From NCBI GenBank assembly GCA_018241425.1, contig JAFEDU010000003.1, positions 124,001 to 188,000 on the forward strand: a stretch of DNA of 64,000 nt, written 5' to 3'. The translations under genes were made by a program, and so were the position numbers. Below, piece by piece: positions 52,988-61,251 of this stretch (positions are counted from its first letter, which is position 1; every line of letters starts with the position of its first letter). The notes under the pieces were generated by a model. The model did no database searches. It saw only the letters and a program-made list of their open reading frames with translations, and was not told where the DNA came from. The DNA is from Pseudomonadota bacterium. Lineage in GTDB: Bacteria; Pseudomonadota; Gammaproteobacteria; Steroidobacterales; Steroidobacteraceae.

Positions 52988-53584
52988 ATGAAGAAGCAAT
53001 TTGCATGGGTGCTCGGGGCCATGATGGCGATGCTGCTCGTCGCCTGCGCCAGCCAGAAGGGACCGGCCGAACAGGCGGTCGCCAGTGCCGAGACCGCGCT
53101 CAGCGCCGTCGCGGATCAGGCCCAGAAGTACGTCCCCGACCAGTACGCCGCCGTGCAGGCGCAGATCGCGAGCGCCAAGGACTCACTCGCCAAGGGTGAC
53201 TACAAGGCCGTGCTCGCCGCGGCGCCGGCGATCACCGCCGCGATTGGCAGCCTGAAGGATGCGGCAGCCGCCAAGGCCGCGGACGCCGAGGCAGCGCTGT
53301 CGAAGGCGAAGGATGCGTGGAGCTCGGTGAGCACCGACACGCCGAAGATGGTCGAGGCCATCCAGACCAAGGTGGAGGTGCTCTCCAAGTCCCACCACCT
53401 GCCGGCCAACATCTCGAAGGATTCGCTCGCCGCCGCCAAGTCGGGCCTGGACTCGATCAAGGCGACCTGGGCGGATGCCACTGCCGCGGCGACTTCCGGG
53501 GACTACACCGGCGCCATGGCCAAGGCCCAGGCTGTCAGGGACAAGGCTGCCGAGATCATGAAGTCCCTCGGCATGGGCTCGTAA
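52988..53584 (+). CDS. Small Ala/Lys-rich lipoprotein, unknown function
   Basis: A 198-residue lipoprotein. ATG 52988 is preferred to ATG 52979, because AGAGG is then 9 bases upstream. The signal ends in a lipobox (LLVAC, Cys at about residue 21). The mature part is helical and rich in Ala, Lys, Asp and Ser, with two similar halves ('VQAQIASAKDSLAKGDYKAVLAA' and 'ATAAATSGDYTGAMAKAQAV' in theme), as in TPR-like or apolipoprotein-like helical bundles. The role is unknown. It lies 51 bases after the LysM gene and may be co-expressed. Confidence 0.82.
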   Translation: MKKQFAWVLGAMMAMLLVACASQKGPAEQAVASAETALSAVADQAQKYVPDQYAAVQAQIASAKDSLAKGDYKAVLAAAPAITAAIGSLKDAAAAKAADAEAALSKAKDAWSSVSTDTPKMVEAIQTKVEVLSKSHHLPANISKDSLAAAKSGLDSIKATWADATAAATSGDYTGAMAKAQAVRDKAAEIMKSLGMGS

Positions 53585-53604
53585 GCGACTCGAGGACCTG
53601 AACC

Positions 53605-53645
53605 GGCCGGCCGCCGGCTCCGATCAGGAGACCCGGCGGCCGGCC
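53605..53645. terminator. Bidirectional terminator-like inverted repeat
   Basis: A 13-bp perfect stem (53605-53617 with 53633-53645) encloses a 15-base loop holding the rimO stop codon. It sits between the converging lipoprotein and rimO genes and could end both transcripts. Confidence 0.5.
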
Positions 53646-55003
53646 AGGTCGTAGGCGTCCGCCGCCACGATCTCCACCTCGGTGAATTCGCCGGCCCTGA
53701 GCCCCGCGGCCCCCGCGATCCGCACCACGCCGTCGATCTGCGGCGCCTCCGCGGCACTGCGCGCGATGGCCTCGTCGCCGTTGACCTCATCGATCAGCAC
53801 GCGCTCGCGCCGGCCGATGCGCAGGCTCAGGCGCTCGGCACTGATGGCGGCCGCGCGTTCCATGAAGCGCGCGTAACGCTCCTCCTGCACCTCGGGCGGC
53901 ACGTGATGGGCGAGCGCATTGGCGCTCGCGCCCTCCACTGGGGAGTACTTGAAGCAGCCCACCCGGTCGAGCTGCGCTTCATCGAGCCAGTCGAGAAGCT
54001 CCTCGAACTCTTCTTCCGTCTCGCCCGGGAATCCCACGATGAACGTACTGCGCAGCGTCAGCTGCGGGCAGTCGCGCCGCCATGTGGCGATGCGCGCGAG
54101 GGTGTCTTCCGCGTGTGCCGGGCGGCGCATGCGCTTGAGCACCGACGGGCTGCCGTGCTGGAACGGGATGTCGAGGTAGGGCAGCACGCCGCCTTCCGCC
54201 ATGAGCGCCATGACGGCATCGACGTGCGGGTACGGATACACGTAGTGCAGGCGTACCCAGACCTTGAGTTCCGCCAGCGCCTGGGCCAGGTCGATGAAGC
54301 GCGTCTCGTACTCACGCTCACGCCAGCGGTCGCGCGCGTAGCGCAGGTCCGCCCCGTACGCGCTGGTGTCCTGGGAGATGACCAGCAGTTCCCGGACGCC
54401 GGCGTGCGCGAGGCGTTCGGCCTCGCGCAGCACCTCGCCGATCGGGCGGCTCGCCAGCCGCCCGCGCATGGCCGGGATGATGCAGAAGCTGCAGCGATTG
54501 TTGCACCCTTCCGAGATCTTCAGGTACGCGTAGTGCCGCGGCGTCAGCCGCACGCCCTGCGGTGGCACCAGGTCGAGGTGCGGGTCGTGCTGCGGCGGCA
54601 GGTGCTGGTGCACCGCGCCCAGTACTTCCTCGTAGGCGTGGGGACCGGTGACCTTGAGGACGCGGGGGTGGCGCTCGAGGATGCGCTCCGGGCGCGCACC
54701 CAGGCAGCCGGTGACGATCACGCGCCCGTTGCGGTCGAGGGCTTCGCCGATCGCGTCCAGGGACTCGTCCACCGCGGCGTCGATGAAACCACAGGTGTTC
54801 ACCACCACGACGTCGGCGGCTTCATAGGTCGGGGCCACTTCGTACCCTTCCGCGCGCAGCTGCGTGAGGATGCGTTCGGAATCCACCAGGGCCTTGGGGC
54901 ATCCCAGGCTCACGAAGCCGACCTTGGGGATGCGCGCGGGGCGCCGGCGGGAGGCGGCGGTGCGGGGCTTGGGAGCTGCGGTCTTGCGGGCGGGACGAGG
55001 CAT
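53624..55003 (-). CDS. rimO: Ribosomal protein S12 methylthiotransferase
   Basis: A 459-residue radical-SAM enzyme that adds a methylthio group to an Asp of ribosomal protein S12. The N-terminal UPF0004 domain has three cluster cysteines (C35, C71, C100; '[15 protein letters not shown]', 'VVNTCGFID', 'GCLGARPE'). The radical-SAM motif is C167-x3-C171-x2-C174 ('[16 protein letters not shown]'). A C-terminal TRAM domain follows. '[12 protein letters not shown]' separates RimO from MiaB. About 25 basic N-terminal residues ([14 protein letters not shown]...) are extra compared with E. coli, so a later start is possible. Confidence 0.96.
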   Translation of the reverse strand: MPRPARKTAAPKPRTAASRRRPARIPKVGFVSLGCPKALVDSERILTQLRAEGYEVAPTYEAADVVVVNTCGFIDAAVDESLDAIGEALDRNGRVIVTGCLGARPERILERHPRVLKVTGPHAYEEVLGAVHQHLPPQHDPHLDLVPPQGVRLTPRHYAYLKISEGCNNRCSFCIIPAMRGRLASRPIGEVLREAERLAHAGVRELLVISQDTSAYGADLRYARDRWREREYETRFIDLAQALAELKVWVRLHYVYPYPHVDAVMALMAEGGVLPYLDIPFQHGSPSVLKRMRRPAHAEDTLARIATWRRDCPQLTLRSTFIVGFPGETEEEFEELLDWLDEAQLDRVGCFKYSPVEGASANALAHHVPPEVQEERYARFMERAAAISAERLSLRIGRRERVLIDEVNGDEAIARSAAEAPQIDGVVRIAGAAGLRAGEFTEVEIVAADAYDLAGRRVS

Positions 55004-55127
55004 GAGGGGGCAACCACCGACGGGTGCGGGGCCTTCGGAAAAAGGCCCGGTTTTGCGGGGCGGCTATGCTAGCGGCGCCGACCGGGAGGCGCCAGCGGCC
55101 GCACGACTTAAGGCCCCCTCTGAGGGC

Positions 55128-55289
55128 TCAGCCGTCCTGGCCGGGGGTGGGTGCGGTGCTCGGAGCCGGGGCCATCGGCCCGGGGCGCTGGTGTACGCGG
55201 TAGAGGGTGTAGAAGGCCGCCAGCACGATCAACGGCATGACCAGGTACGGCCACAGGGCGGGCCGGCGCTCCCGGGGGCTAACGGCCAT
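55128..55289 (-). CDS. Small single-helix membrane protein (53 aa), hypothetical
   Basis: A short frame from ATG 55289 to TGA at 55128. It has a polar start (MAVSPRERRP), one membrane helix at about residues 14-30 (PYLVMPLIVLAAFYTLY) and a Pro/Ala-rich tail. Its start overlaps the end of the PEBP-like gene upstream by 11 bases, which suggests translational coupling. Codon use is GC-rich like its neighbours. Function unknown. Confidence 0.55.
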   Translation of the reverse strand: MAVSPRERRPALWPYLVMPLIVLAAFYTLYRVHQRPGPMAPAPSTAPTPGQDG

Positions 55290-55842
55290 ACAACCCCGTC
55301 AGCTCCGCGCTGCCGAGTGACTGGGCGTGCACGTTGAAAGCCACGAAGGCCGCGGTGGCGTCCGCCGGCAGGTCGAGCTTGGCAACCTTCAGCGCGTACA
55401 GCCGGAAATGATAGTGGTGCGGCTTGCCCGGCGGCGGACAGGGGCCGCCGTAACCGGTCGTGCCGAAGTCGGTGCGCCCCTGAACGCTGCCCGGTGGCAG
55501 GAGGTTCTTCTGGGCGTCCCCGGCGCCTGCGGCCAGCGAGCTTACGCTGCCCGGAATGTTGTAGACCACCCAGTGCCACCAGCCACTGCCGGTCGGCGCA
55601 TCCGGGTCGTGCACCAGGAGCGCGAAGCTCTGGGTGCCGGCCGGCGCATGACTCCAGCTCAGTTGCGGGGACAGGTTGCCGCCCTGGCAGCCGAAGCCGT
55701 TGAAGACCTGCGCGGCGGCCAGCGTGCCGCCGTCGCTGAAGGTGCTGCTGGTGAGCGTAAAGGCCGTCGGCGTCGCGGCGCCCAGCACGCCCCCCGAGAG
55801 AAAGAGCCCGGTCAGGGTAAGGGCCCATCGTCTGCTTCTCAT
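55279..55842 (-). CDS. YbhB/YbcL-family PEBP protein, exported
   Basis: A 187-residue phosphatidylethanolamine-binding-protein family member. A signal peptide covers residues 1-22 (ending LGA-A). Family motifs are 'GGNLSPQLSWSHAP', 'SFALLVHDPDAPTGSGWWHWVVYNIP' (theme) and 'YGGPCPPPGKPHHYHFRLYAL' (theme). These hold the conserved DPDAP and GPCPP ligand-site residues. Bacterial members have poorly known roles; names referring to Raf kinase come from the eukaryotic homologue. A small membrane protein gene overlaps its end. Confidence 0.92.
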   Translation of the reverse strand: MRSRRWALTLTGLFLSGGVLGAATPTAFTLTSSTFSDGGTLAAAQVFNGFGCQGGNLSPQLSWSHAPAGTQSFALLVHDPDAPTGSGWWHWVVYNIPGSVSSLAAGAGDAQKNLLPPGSVQGRTDFGTTGYGGPCPPPGKPHHYHFRLYALKVAKLDLPADATAAFVAFNVHAQSLGSAELTGLYGR

Positions 55843-55922
55843 GCGTTCGCTGCCCCCGCGCCCCAGGTGATCCCTGAGGAAATTGCGCGAAGTGTGCAGC
55901 GGCCCCCGCCCTGAAGCAAATC

Positions 55923-55959
55923 AAGGCACGCGGGCCGGCCAGGGTGGCCCGCGTGCCTT
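55923..55959 (-). terminator. Intrinsic terminator after the WXXGXW lipoprotein
   Basis: A 14-bp perfect stem (55923-55936 with 55946-55959) with a 9-base loop, 23 bases beyond the lipoprotein stop on the minus strand. On that strand it is followed by GATTTGCTT, a modest T-rich tract. Confidence 0.6.
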
Positions 55960-55981
55960 CAAAGGGGCGGTCAGCTCGACT

Positions 55982-56317
55982 TCAGTTGCGCGCCCAGTGC
56001 CCCGGCACGCCGTGCCAGGTGCCCCCGACGGGACGCCACGCGTGCGGTACCCAGTGGTAGCCCGGGCGCGGGGCCATCCAGTGGCCGGGGTGCCACGCAT
56101 AGGCCCCGCCTTCGAAGAACCAGGCGCCGCCCACCCAGAGGTAGCCGGGGGTCGGGGCGACGCCGATCGTCTCGACGCGCACCGCCGGCGGTGCCGTGTA
56201 GGCCACCATCTCGCCCGGGACAACGACGGCCGCGGGACGTGCCGTCACGACGCATCCGGTCAGGGCAGTTGCCAGGACCAGGGCGCCGAGGCCCGCCTTA
56301 AGTGAAGTAAGTCTCAT
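55982..56317 (-). CDS. WXXGXW/YXWGXW-repeat lipoprotein
   Basis: A 111-residue lipoprotein. ATG 56317 is chosen because AGGAG precedes it and it opens a signal with lipobox LTGC (Cys at about residue 22). The mature part has repeated Trp/Gly/His segments ('YLWVGGAWFF', 'YAWHPGHWMAPRPGYHWVP', 'GTWHGVPGHW'), the pattern of the YXWGXW/WXXGXW repeat family. These are small secreted or outer-membrane proteins without a firm function. It appears to be a single gene. Confidence 0.85.
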   Translation of the reverse strand: MRLTSLKAGLGALVLATALTGCVVTARPAAVVVPGEMVAYTAPPAVRVETIGVAPTPGYLWVGGAWFFEGGAYAWHPGHWMAPRPGYHWVPHAWRPVGGTWHGVPGHWARN

Positions 56318-56478
56318 CCTCGTGATCTCCTGTACGTTCGCGCACGGTGCGGGCGAACCTGTGTCCCGTACAACGCGGGAGCGCGGTGTCACGCTGACAT
56401 GCGCAGGCGGCGATCGGCAGCTTAGAGTGTGGAAGATGCGAATTGCGTCAGACGGCGCCGCGACGCGTGCGGCATTCA

Positions 56479-57111
56479 GTGGGCATTCAGGTAACGGACG
56501 TGGCTTTCGATAAGGACTATTACGCGCGCTATTACTACGATCCGCGCACCGCGGTCGCGGGAGCTGCGGAGATGCGCGCGCGCGCGCAGGTGATCGCCGC
56601 CGCCGCGCGCTATGCCGACCTGCCGGTGCGGCGCATCCTGGAGGCCGGGGCGGGCACGGGCCTGTTGCGCCGCGCGCTGCGGCGCCTGCTGCCGCAGGCC
56701 GAGTACATTTCTCTGGAAGCCAGCGAGTACCTGTGCCGGCGCTACGGCTGGGAGCAGGGCCGGATCGAGAGCTACCGCAGCCGCGCGCCCTTCGACCTGG
56801 TGATCTGCTACGACGTGCTGCAGTACCTGGACGACGCTGCGGCCGCGGGCGCGCTGCGTAACTTCGCGCAGCTGTGCCGCGGCATGCTCTATTTCAGCGC
56901 GCTCACCGTCTATGACCTCAGGCACAACGCGGACACCGCGCGCACCGACCCGGACGTGCACCTGCGCAGCGCGGACTGGTACCGCCGGCGTCTCACGGGC
57001 AGTTTCCGCGCCGCTGGCCTCGGCCTGTGGGTGCGGCGCGGCGCGCCGCTCACGCTATGGGAGCTCGAGGCGGAACCGGATCAGCCGCGGCGTCGCCGGA
57101 AGAAGGGATAG
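56479..57111 (+). CDS. Class I SAM-dependent methyltransferase
   Basis: A protein of about 210 residues. The start is unclear: TTG 56443, GTG 56479 and GTG 56500 are in frame and none has a strong ribosome site. Similarity should begin near 'FDKDYYARYYYDPRTAV'. Motif I is 'ILEAGAGTGLLRRAL', strand 2 'YISLEASEYLCRRYG', and motif IV 'FDLVICYDVLQYLDD'. The tail is RRRRKKG. The substrate is unknown. Its end overlaps the converging permease gene by 31 bases. Confidence 0.78.
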   Translation: MGIQVTDVAFDKDYYARYYYDPRTAVAGAAEMRARAQVIAAAARYADLPVRRILEAGAGTGLLRRALRRLLPQAEYISLEASEYLCRRYGWEQGRIESYRSRAPFDLVICYDVLQYLDDAAAAGALRNFAQLCRGMLYFSALTVYDLRHNADTARTDPDVHLRSADWYRRRLTGSFRAAGLGLWVRRGAPLTLWELEAEPDQPRRRRKKG

Positions 57112-58475
57112 AGCGGCAGTCCCAGAAGAATCAGCGCCAGCGTGGCACACGATTCCCACGGCGTGGTCAGGAACGCGCTGATCACGATCCAGACCATGAT
57201 GAGCACCACCACGACCGGCACCACCGGATAGCCGGGCACGCGGAACGGCCGCGGGCGGTCGGGTTCGCGGCGCCTCAGGACCGGCAGTGCCAGGACCACC
57301 GGGATCCAGAAGAGCGCGTACGACATCACCGCCATGTTGGTCAGCTGCTCGAACGTGCCCGACAGCGCCAGCACCCCGGCCCACAGGCAGATGAGCAGCA
57401 GCGAGATCAGCGGCACGTGCGTGCGCGGGCTCAGGCGCCCGAACGAGCGGAAGAACAGGCCATCGCGCGCTGCGGCGAACGAGACGCGCGCCCGCGTGAG
57501 GATGGTGCCGTTCAGCGAGCCGATGGTGGAGATCAGGAAGATCAGCGCGGCCACCGCGCGTGCGCGCTCGCCCAGGAAGGTCTGCACCGCCCGCGCCGCC
57601 ACCGAGGGGGCCTCGGGGTAGGCGGTCGAGTTGGCGCTCGCCACCTGCCAGAACGGCAGCGCCCACAGGTAGGCGGTGTTGATGAGCAGGTAGATCGCCA
57701 GCACCAGGAAGGTGCCGCCGACGATCGCGCGCGGCAGCGTGCGCTGCGGCTCGCGCACCTCGCTCGCCGCCATCGGCAGGTACTGCCAGCCGCTGTAGGC
57801 CCACAGGGCCGCGAACATCGCGGCCCCGAAGCCCGCGGCCCCGCCCGAGGCGCTGCCGGGAGTCGCGGCGAGGTTGGCGGCATCGTGCGTGGGCGAGAAC
57901 AGGAACACCCCGGCGGCGACCCCGAGGATGGCGAGGACCTTGGTCACGGTAAGCAGCGTCTGCACGCGGCCCCCGAACATCACGCCGAGGCTGTTGATGA
58001 GGGCAAAGAGCGCGATCACGCCCACGGCGACGAGCTGCCGCGGGCCGAGCTCCAGGGTGAACGCCGAGCCGAAGGCATGCAGCGAGGTCGAGACCCACGC
58101 CGGCGGCAGCGCGTGGATGTCGGAGATGAAGATCGCGACCGCCGCCCCATAGGCGGCGATGCTGGCACCCCCGAGCAGGAAGCTGTTGCAGGCATACAGG
58201 AACCCCGGCACCTCGCCGAAGGCTTCCCGCAGGTAGACGTATTCGCCGCCGGCATCGGGCAGCAGCGCGCCGAGCTCGGCGAAGCACAGGGCCGCCAGCA
58301 CCGCCACCGCGCCGGCGGCCACCCAGGCGGCGAGGACCAGGGCCGGGGTGCCCACGGCCTGGGCCATCTGCGCGGACTTGAGGAAGACGCCGGTGCCGAT
58401 GGAGATCCCGACGACCAGCGAGACCGCATGGATCAGGGTCAGGTCCCGGCGCGGCTGGAGTTCGAAGTCGCTCAT
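57081..58475 (-). CDS. APC-family amino acid permease
   Basis: A 464-residue polytopic carrier with about 12 helices. The first helix region 'HAVSLVVGISIGTGVFL' carries the G-S/I-G-T-G type substrate loop of APC transporters. 'ALCFAELGALLPDAGGEYVYLREAFG' (theme) is the conserved helix 2-3 segment. It resembles the LAT/AdiC-like branch (amino acid uptake or exchange). Substrate is not clear. It has no obvious partner gene. Confidence 0.92.
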   Translation of the reverse strand: MSDFELQPRRDLTLIHAVSLVVGISIGTGVFLKSAQMAQAVGTPALVLAAWVAAGAVAVLAALCFAELGALLPDAGGEYVYLREAFGEVPGFLYACNSFLLGGASIAAYGAAVAIFISDIHALPPAWVSTSLHAFGSAFTLELGPRQLVAVGVIALFALINSLGVMFGGRVQTLLTVTKVLAILGVAAGVFLFSPTHDAANLAATPGSASGGAAGFGAAMFAALWAYSGWQYLPMAASEVREPQRTLPRAIVGGTFLVLAIYLLINTAYLWALPFWQVASANSTAYPEAPSVAARAVQTFLGERARAVAALIFLISTIGSLNGTILTRARVSFAAARDGLFFRSFGRLSPRTHVPLISLLLICLWAGVLALSGTFEQLTNMAVMSYALFWIPVVLALPVLRRREPDRPRPFRVPGYPVVPVVVVLIMVWIVISAFLTTPWESCATLALILLGLPLYPFFRRRRG

Positions 58476-58524
58476 GCGCGCTATCGTACAATTGGCGGCG
58501 CGACTGCGGAGGCACAGAACGGTT

Positions 58525-59001
58525 ATGGCCGGCCACGAATATCACGCCCGGATCGAGTGGGAGCGGGGCGACGCCCCGTTCATGGACAATCGCTACAGCC
58601 GCGGCCATCGCTGGCGCTTCGATGGGGGCATCGAGGTGCCCGCGTCCTCCTCGCCCGCCGTGGTCCGCGTACCGATGTCGGTCGAGGCCGCCGTCGACCC
58701 CGAGGAGGCCCTGATCGCCTCGCTCTCGAGCTGCCACATGCTCTGGTTCCTGGACCTCGCGCGCCGCGCGGGGCTTACCGTGGACTCCTACCACGACGAT
58801 GCGGTGGGCCTGATGGGCAGGAATGCCCAGGGGCGCACCGCCATGCTGACCGTCACCCTGCGCCCGCGCATCGCATTCGGGGGCACCCGGCAGCCGCAGC
58901 CCGGCGAGCTCGAGGGGTTGCACCACCGCGCCCACGAGGAGTGCTTCATCGCCAACTCGGTCCATACCGAGGTGCGCATCGAGCCGGCGAACGATGCCTG
59001 A
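58525..59001 (+). CDS. OsmC/Ohr-family peroxiredoxin-like protein
   Basis: A 158-residue protein. ATG 58525 follows GGAGG at rather long spacing. 'EEALIASLSSCHMLWFLDLARRAG' (theme) holds the first redox Cys. The second, 'HEECFIANSV', is in the usual C-terminal place. OsmC proteins reduce organic hydroperoxides by this Cys pair. It overlaps the next frame by 8 bases. Confidence 0.92.
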   Translation: MAGHEYHARIEWERGDAPFMDNRYSRGHRWRFDGGIEVPASSSPAVVRVPMSVEAAVDPEEALIASLSSCHMLWFLDLARRAGLTVDSYHDDAVGLMGRNAQGRTAMLTVTLRPRIAFGGTRQPQPGELEGLHHRAHEECFIANSVHTEVRIEPANDA

Positions 59002-59392
59002 GGCGCCGGTGGTGTTCGCAGGTGCGGTGCAGGTCCAGCGCGGGCCTGCGCCCTTTTCGGTGACACTCGCCGGCGGCACGGCCGCAGGCGAGCTCACCTG
59101 CGCACTCACCGGGACGCTGCTGGCGCCGCCGCCGCCCGCGCAGCTCACGGACGTGCAGCTTTCCGGGGGAGAGGGAGACTACGAGATCGCCGCCCGCGAG
59201 GGGCGCTGGCAGGTCAGGGCGGCCACGCTCACCGTGACGCGCGCGGTCGCCGCCGAGTTCTACCGGGCCCTGCCGCCGCGGCCGGTGCCCCTGTCCAAGC
59301 GACTTTTCTGGCGCGCGGTACTCGCGCTCGCCGGCAGCGGGGCGGGAGTCGCGCTCCTGCGTGCGCTGCGCGGCCGGCGCGGAGGGGAATGA
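58994..59392 (+). CDS. Hypothetical protein with C-terminal membrane helix
   Basis: A 132-residue protein of no family I recognise, starting at ATG 58994 inside the osmC-type gene (8-base overlap) and ending over the next ATG (4 bases). The first 90 residues are beta-rich; a helix at about 108-125 (WRAVLALAGSGAGVALL) precedes an Arg-rich end, so it is likely tail-anchored. Tight spacing on both sides supports it as real. Function unknown. Confidence 0.7.
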   Translation: MPEAPVVFAGAVQVQRGPAPFSVTLAGGTAAGELTCALTGTLLAPPPPAQLTDVQLSGGEGDYEIAAREGRWQVRAATLTVTRAVAAEFYRALPPRPVPLSKRLFWRAVLALAGSGAGVALLRALRGRRGGE

Positions 59393-59835
59393 TGCAACAG
59401 GGTGTCTATTACTTCCTGGGACTCGCGGTCGGGATGGGCCTGATCGTGCAGGTGGGCATGAACAGCACGCTGCGCTCGCACCTGGGCAGTCCCATCGTCG
59501 CGGCGCTCGTGAGCTTCCTCGTGGGGTCGGCCGCGCTGGCCGCCTACGTGATTCTCCTGCGGACCCCGCTGCCCGCGCGTGCCCAGGTCGCGCTGGTGCC
59601 TGCGTGGGCGTGGCTGGGTGGCCTCCTCGGGGCCTTCTACGTGGCCTCGAGCGTCATCGTGGGACCCCGCCTCGGGGCTGCCACGCTGCTCGCCTTGGTC
59701 GTGCTCGGGCAGCTCGTGACCTCGCTCCTGGTGGATCACTACGGCTGGCTGGGCTTCCCCCCGCACCCGCTGTCGCTGGCGCGGGTCGCGGGCGGGATCC
59801 TCTTGTTCGCCGGGGTGCTTCTGATCACGCGCTGA
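59389..59835 (+). CDS. DMT-family transporter, YdcZ (DUF606) type
   Basis: A 148-residue protein with about five helices. ATG 59389 has GGAGGGG just upstream. 'GLIVQVGMNSTLRSHLGSPIVAALVSF' (theme) and 'GAFYVASSVIVGPRLGAATLLALVVLGQLVTSLLVDHYG' (theme) are typical of the short DUF606 transporters. They may work as dimers. The substrate is unknown. It is coupled to the preceding small gene. Confidence 0.92.
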   Translation: MMQQGVYYFLGLAVGMGLIVQVGMNSTLRSHLGSPIVAALVSFLVGSAALAAYVILLRTPLPARAQVALVPAWAWLGGLLGAFYVASSVIVGPRLGAATLLALVVLGQLVTSLLVDHYGWLGFPPHPLSLARVAGGILLFAGVLLITR

Positions 59836-59862
59836 GCGCGCGTAAGTCCTGCGGGCGCGGCC

Positions 59863-61008
59863 TCAGGAACTCGGTGAATGCTGCGGCAGGATCTGCGCCT
59901 CGGTGGTACGGCGCGGCGCACCGACGAGTGAGCCATAGGTGGCGAGCTGCATGTGGAAGGCTTTGTCCCACGTGAACTGGCGCAGCACCCGCGCCCGGGC
60001 TGCCGCTCCGAGGGCCTCACGGTCGCGCTCGTAGAGCGCGGCGATGGCGTCCGCCATGCTCTTTGGATCGTGCGGCTCGGCCAGCAGGCCAACGCTCTCG
60101 TCGATGAACTCCGGGAAGGCTCCGGCGCGGGCCGCCACGACGGGGAGGCCGCAGGCCATCGCCTCCAGGATCACGAGCCCGAAGGTCTCCTTGGTGCCGG
60201 CGTGCACCAGGGCGTCGGCCGAGGCGATCCAGCCGGCGAGCTCGATGCTGTCGCGCCGGTAAGGCAGCAGGGTGACGTTGTCGTTCGGGCGCGCCTGGCG
60301 CTCGCCGCCGATGAGGAGCAGGTGGTAGGGCCGCCCGAGGCGGGCAAACGCCTGCAGCAGGACCGGCACGTTCTTCTCGCCGGCGAAACGCCCCGCGTAC
60401 ACCAGCACGCGTGCGCTGGCGGGCAGGTTGAGACGCTCGCGTAGCGGTGCGCCCCGGCGCGCGGGTGAGAACACCTCGGCGTCGACCCCGAGCGGCTGGT
60501 GCACCACGTGGCGTACGCCCATGTCCTCGAGGTAGGCGCACATGAGGCGACTGGGCGCGAACACCACGTCGAAGCGCTCGTAGAGCCAGCTCACGTAGCG
60601 GCGGATCGCAGGTTCCGCGAGTGCCTGACCGCAACGCCGCCCGATGATCTGCGGCAGGTTGGAATGGTAGAAGGCGGCGATCGGGATGCCGCGCCGGCTG
60701 GCGACCCGCGCGCTGCACCAGGCCGGGTGGAAGGCGTCCCCGGCCTCGATCAGGCTGGGCTCGAGCTCCTCGAGCAGCTGCACCCAGCGGCTCGGGTTCA
60801 GCGGCAGGCGGTAGTTGAAGGTGCCCGGGACCGGATAGCCCGGGATCGTGCACACATCACCGCGCGCGATCCGGCTTTCCTGGCCGGGGACGACGATGGT
60901 GTGCTCCCAGGAGGTGTGGCGGGCCAGCCAGCTGTGCTTGGCGGTCAGGTAGCGCTTCACGCCGCCGCTGGTCGGGGAGTAAAAGAGGGTCGTATCGACC
61001 AGGTGCAT
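59863..61008 (-). CDS. Glycosyltransferase family 4 outside the EPS locus
   Basis: A 381-residue GT-B enzyme. ATG 61008 gives the conserved start 'MHLVDTTLFYSPTSGGVKRYL' in theme; the longer frame is spurious. The C-domain shows 'LVYAGRFAGEKNVPVLLQAF', 'ETFGLVILEAMACGLPVVAARAG' (EX7E, theme) and 'LLAEPHDPKSMADAI'. The 'GGVKRYL' loop resembles the group of GT4 enzymes that includes sulfoquinovosyl- and diacylglycerol-type glucosyltransferases, but I cannot fix the substrate. It is divergent from the M20 amidohydrolase. Confidence 0.9.
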   Translation of the reverse strand: MHLVDTTLFYSPTSGGVKRYLTAKHSWLARHTSWEHTIVVPGQESRIARGDVCTIPGYPVPGTFNYRLPLNPSRWVQLLEELEPSLIEAGDAFHPAWCSARVASRRGIPIAAFYHSNLPQIIGRRCGQALAEPAIRRYVSWLYERFDVVFAPSRLMCAYLEDMGVRHVVHQPLGVDAEVFSPARRGAPLRERLNLPASARVLVYAGRFAGEKNVPVLLQAFARLGRPYHLLLIGGERQARPNDNVTLLPYRRDSIELAGWIASADALVHAGTKETFGLVILEAMACGLPVVAARAGAFPEFIDESVGLLAEPHDPKSMADAIAALYERDREALGAAARARVLRQFTWDKAFHMQLATYGSLVGAPRRTTEAQILPQHSPSS

Positions 61009-61251
61009 GGCTGCTTGTGTCGGCCTTTCGACCCGTTCGCCGGCGCCGCGGGGCATTGCACCTTTATGACGCGGGTGTGTCAAGCGTGGCTGACCGCATG
61101 TGGCGCACCGTGCGCCAACACGATGTTGGTGAGTGCAGGCCGGATCGGACGCGTGTCGGCGCACGTGGGCGCTGTGGCACACTGGTTGGCGCTGCTGCGA
61201 TCACGACAATCCCTTACAGCGGGACGACAACTAATGAGTGGGACCCCAAGC

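Noticed and set aside
57055..59148. Long minus-strand frame (697 codons) and an overlapping plus-strand frame (57027-59063)
   Set aside because: Both run across the permease, OsmC and neighbour genes in other frames. They are high-GC shadows.
61175..61190. Sigma-54-like site TGGCAC-N5-TTGG before the M20 amidohydrolase
   Set aside because: The -12 GC is shifted by one base, breaking the strict GG-N10-GC spacing.
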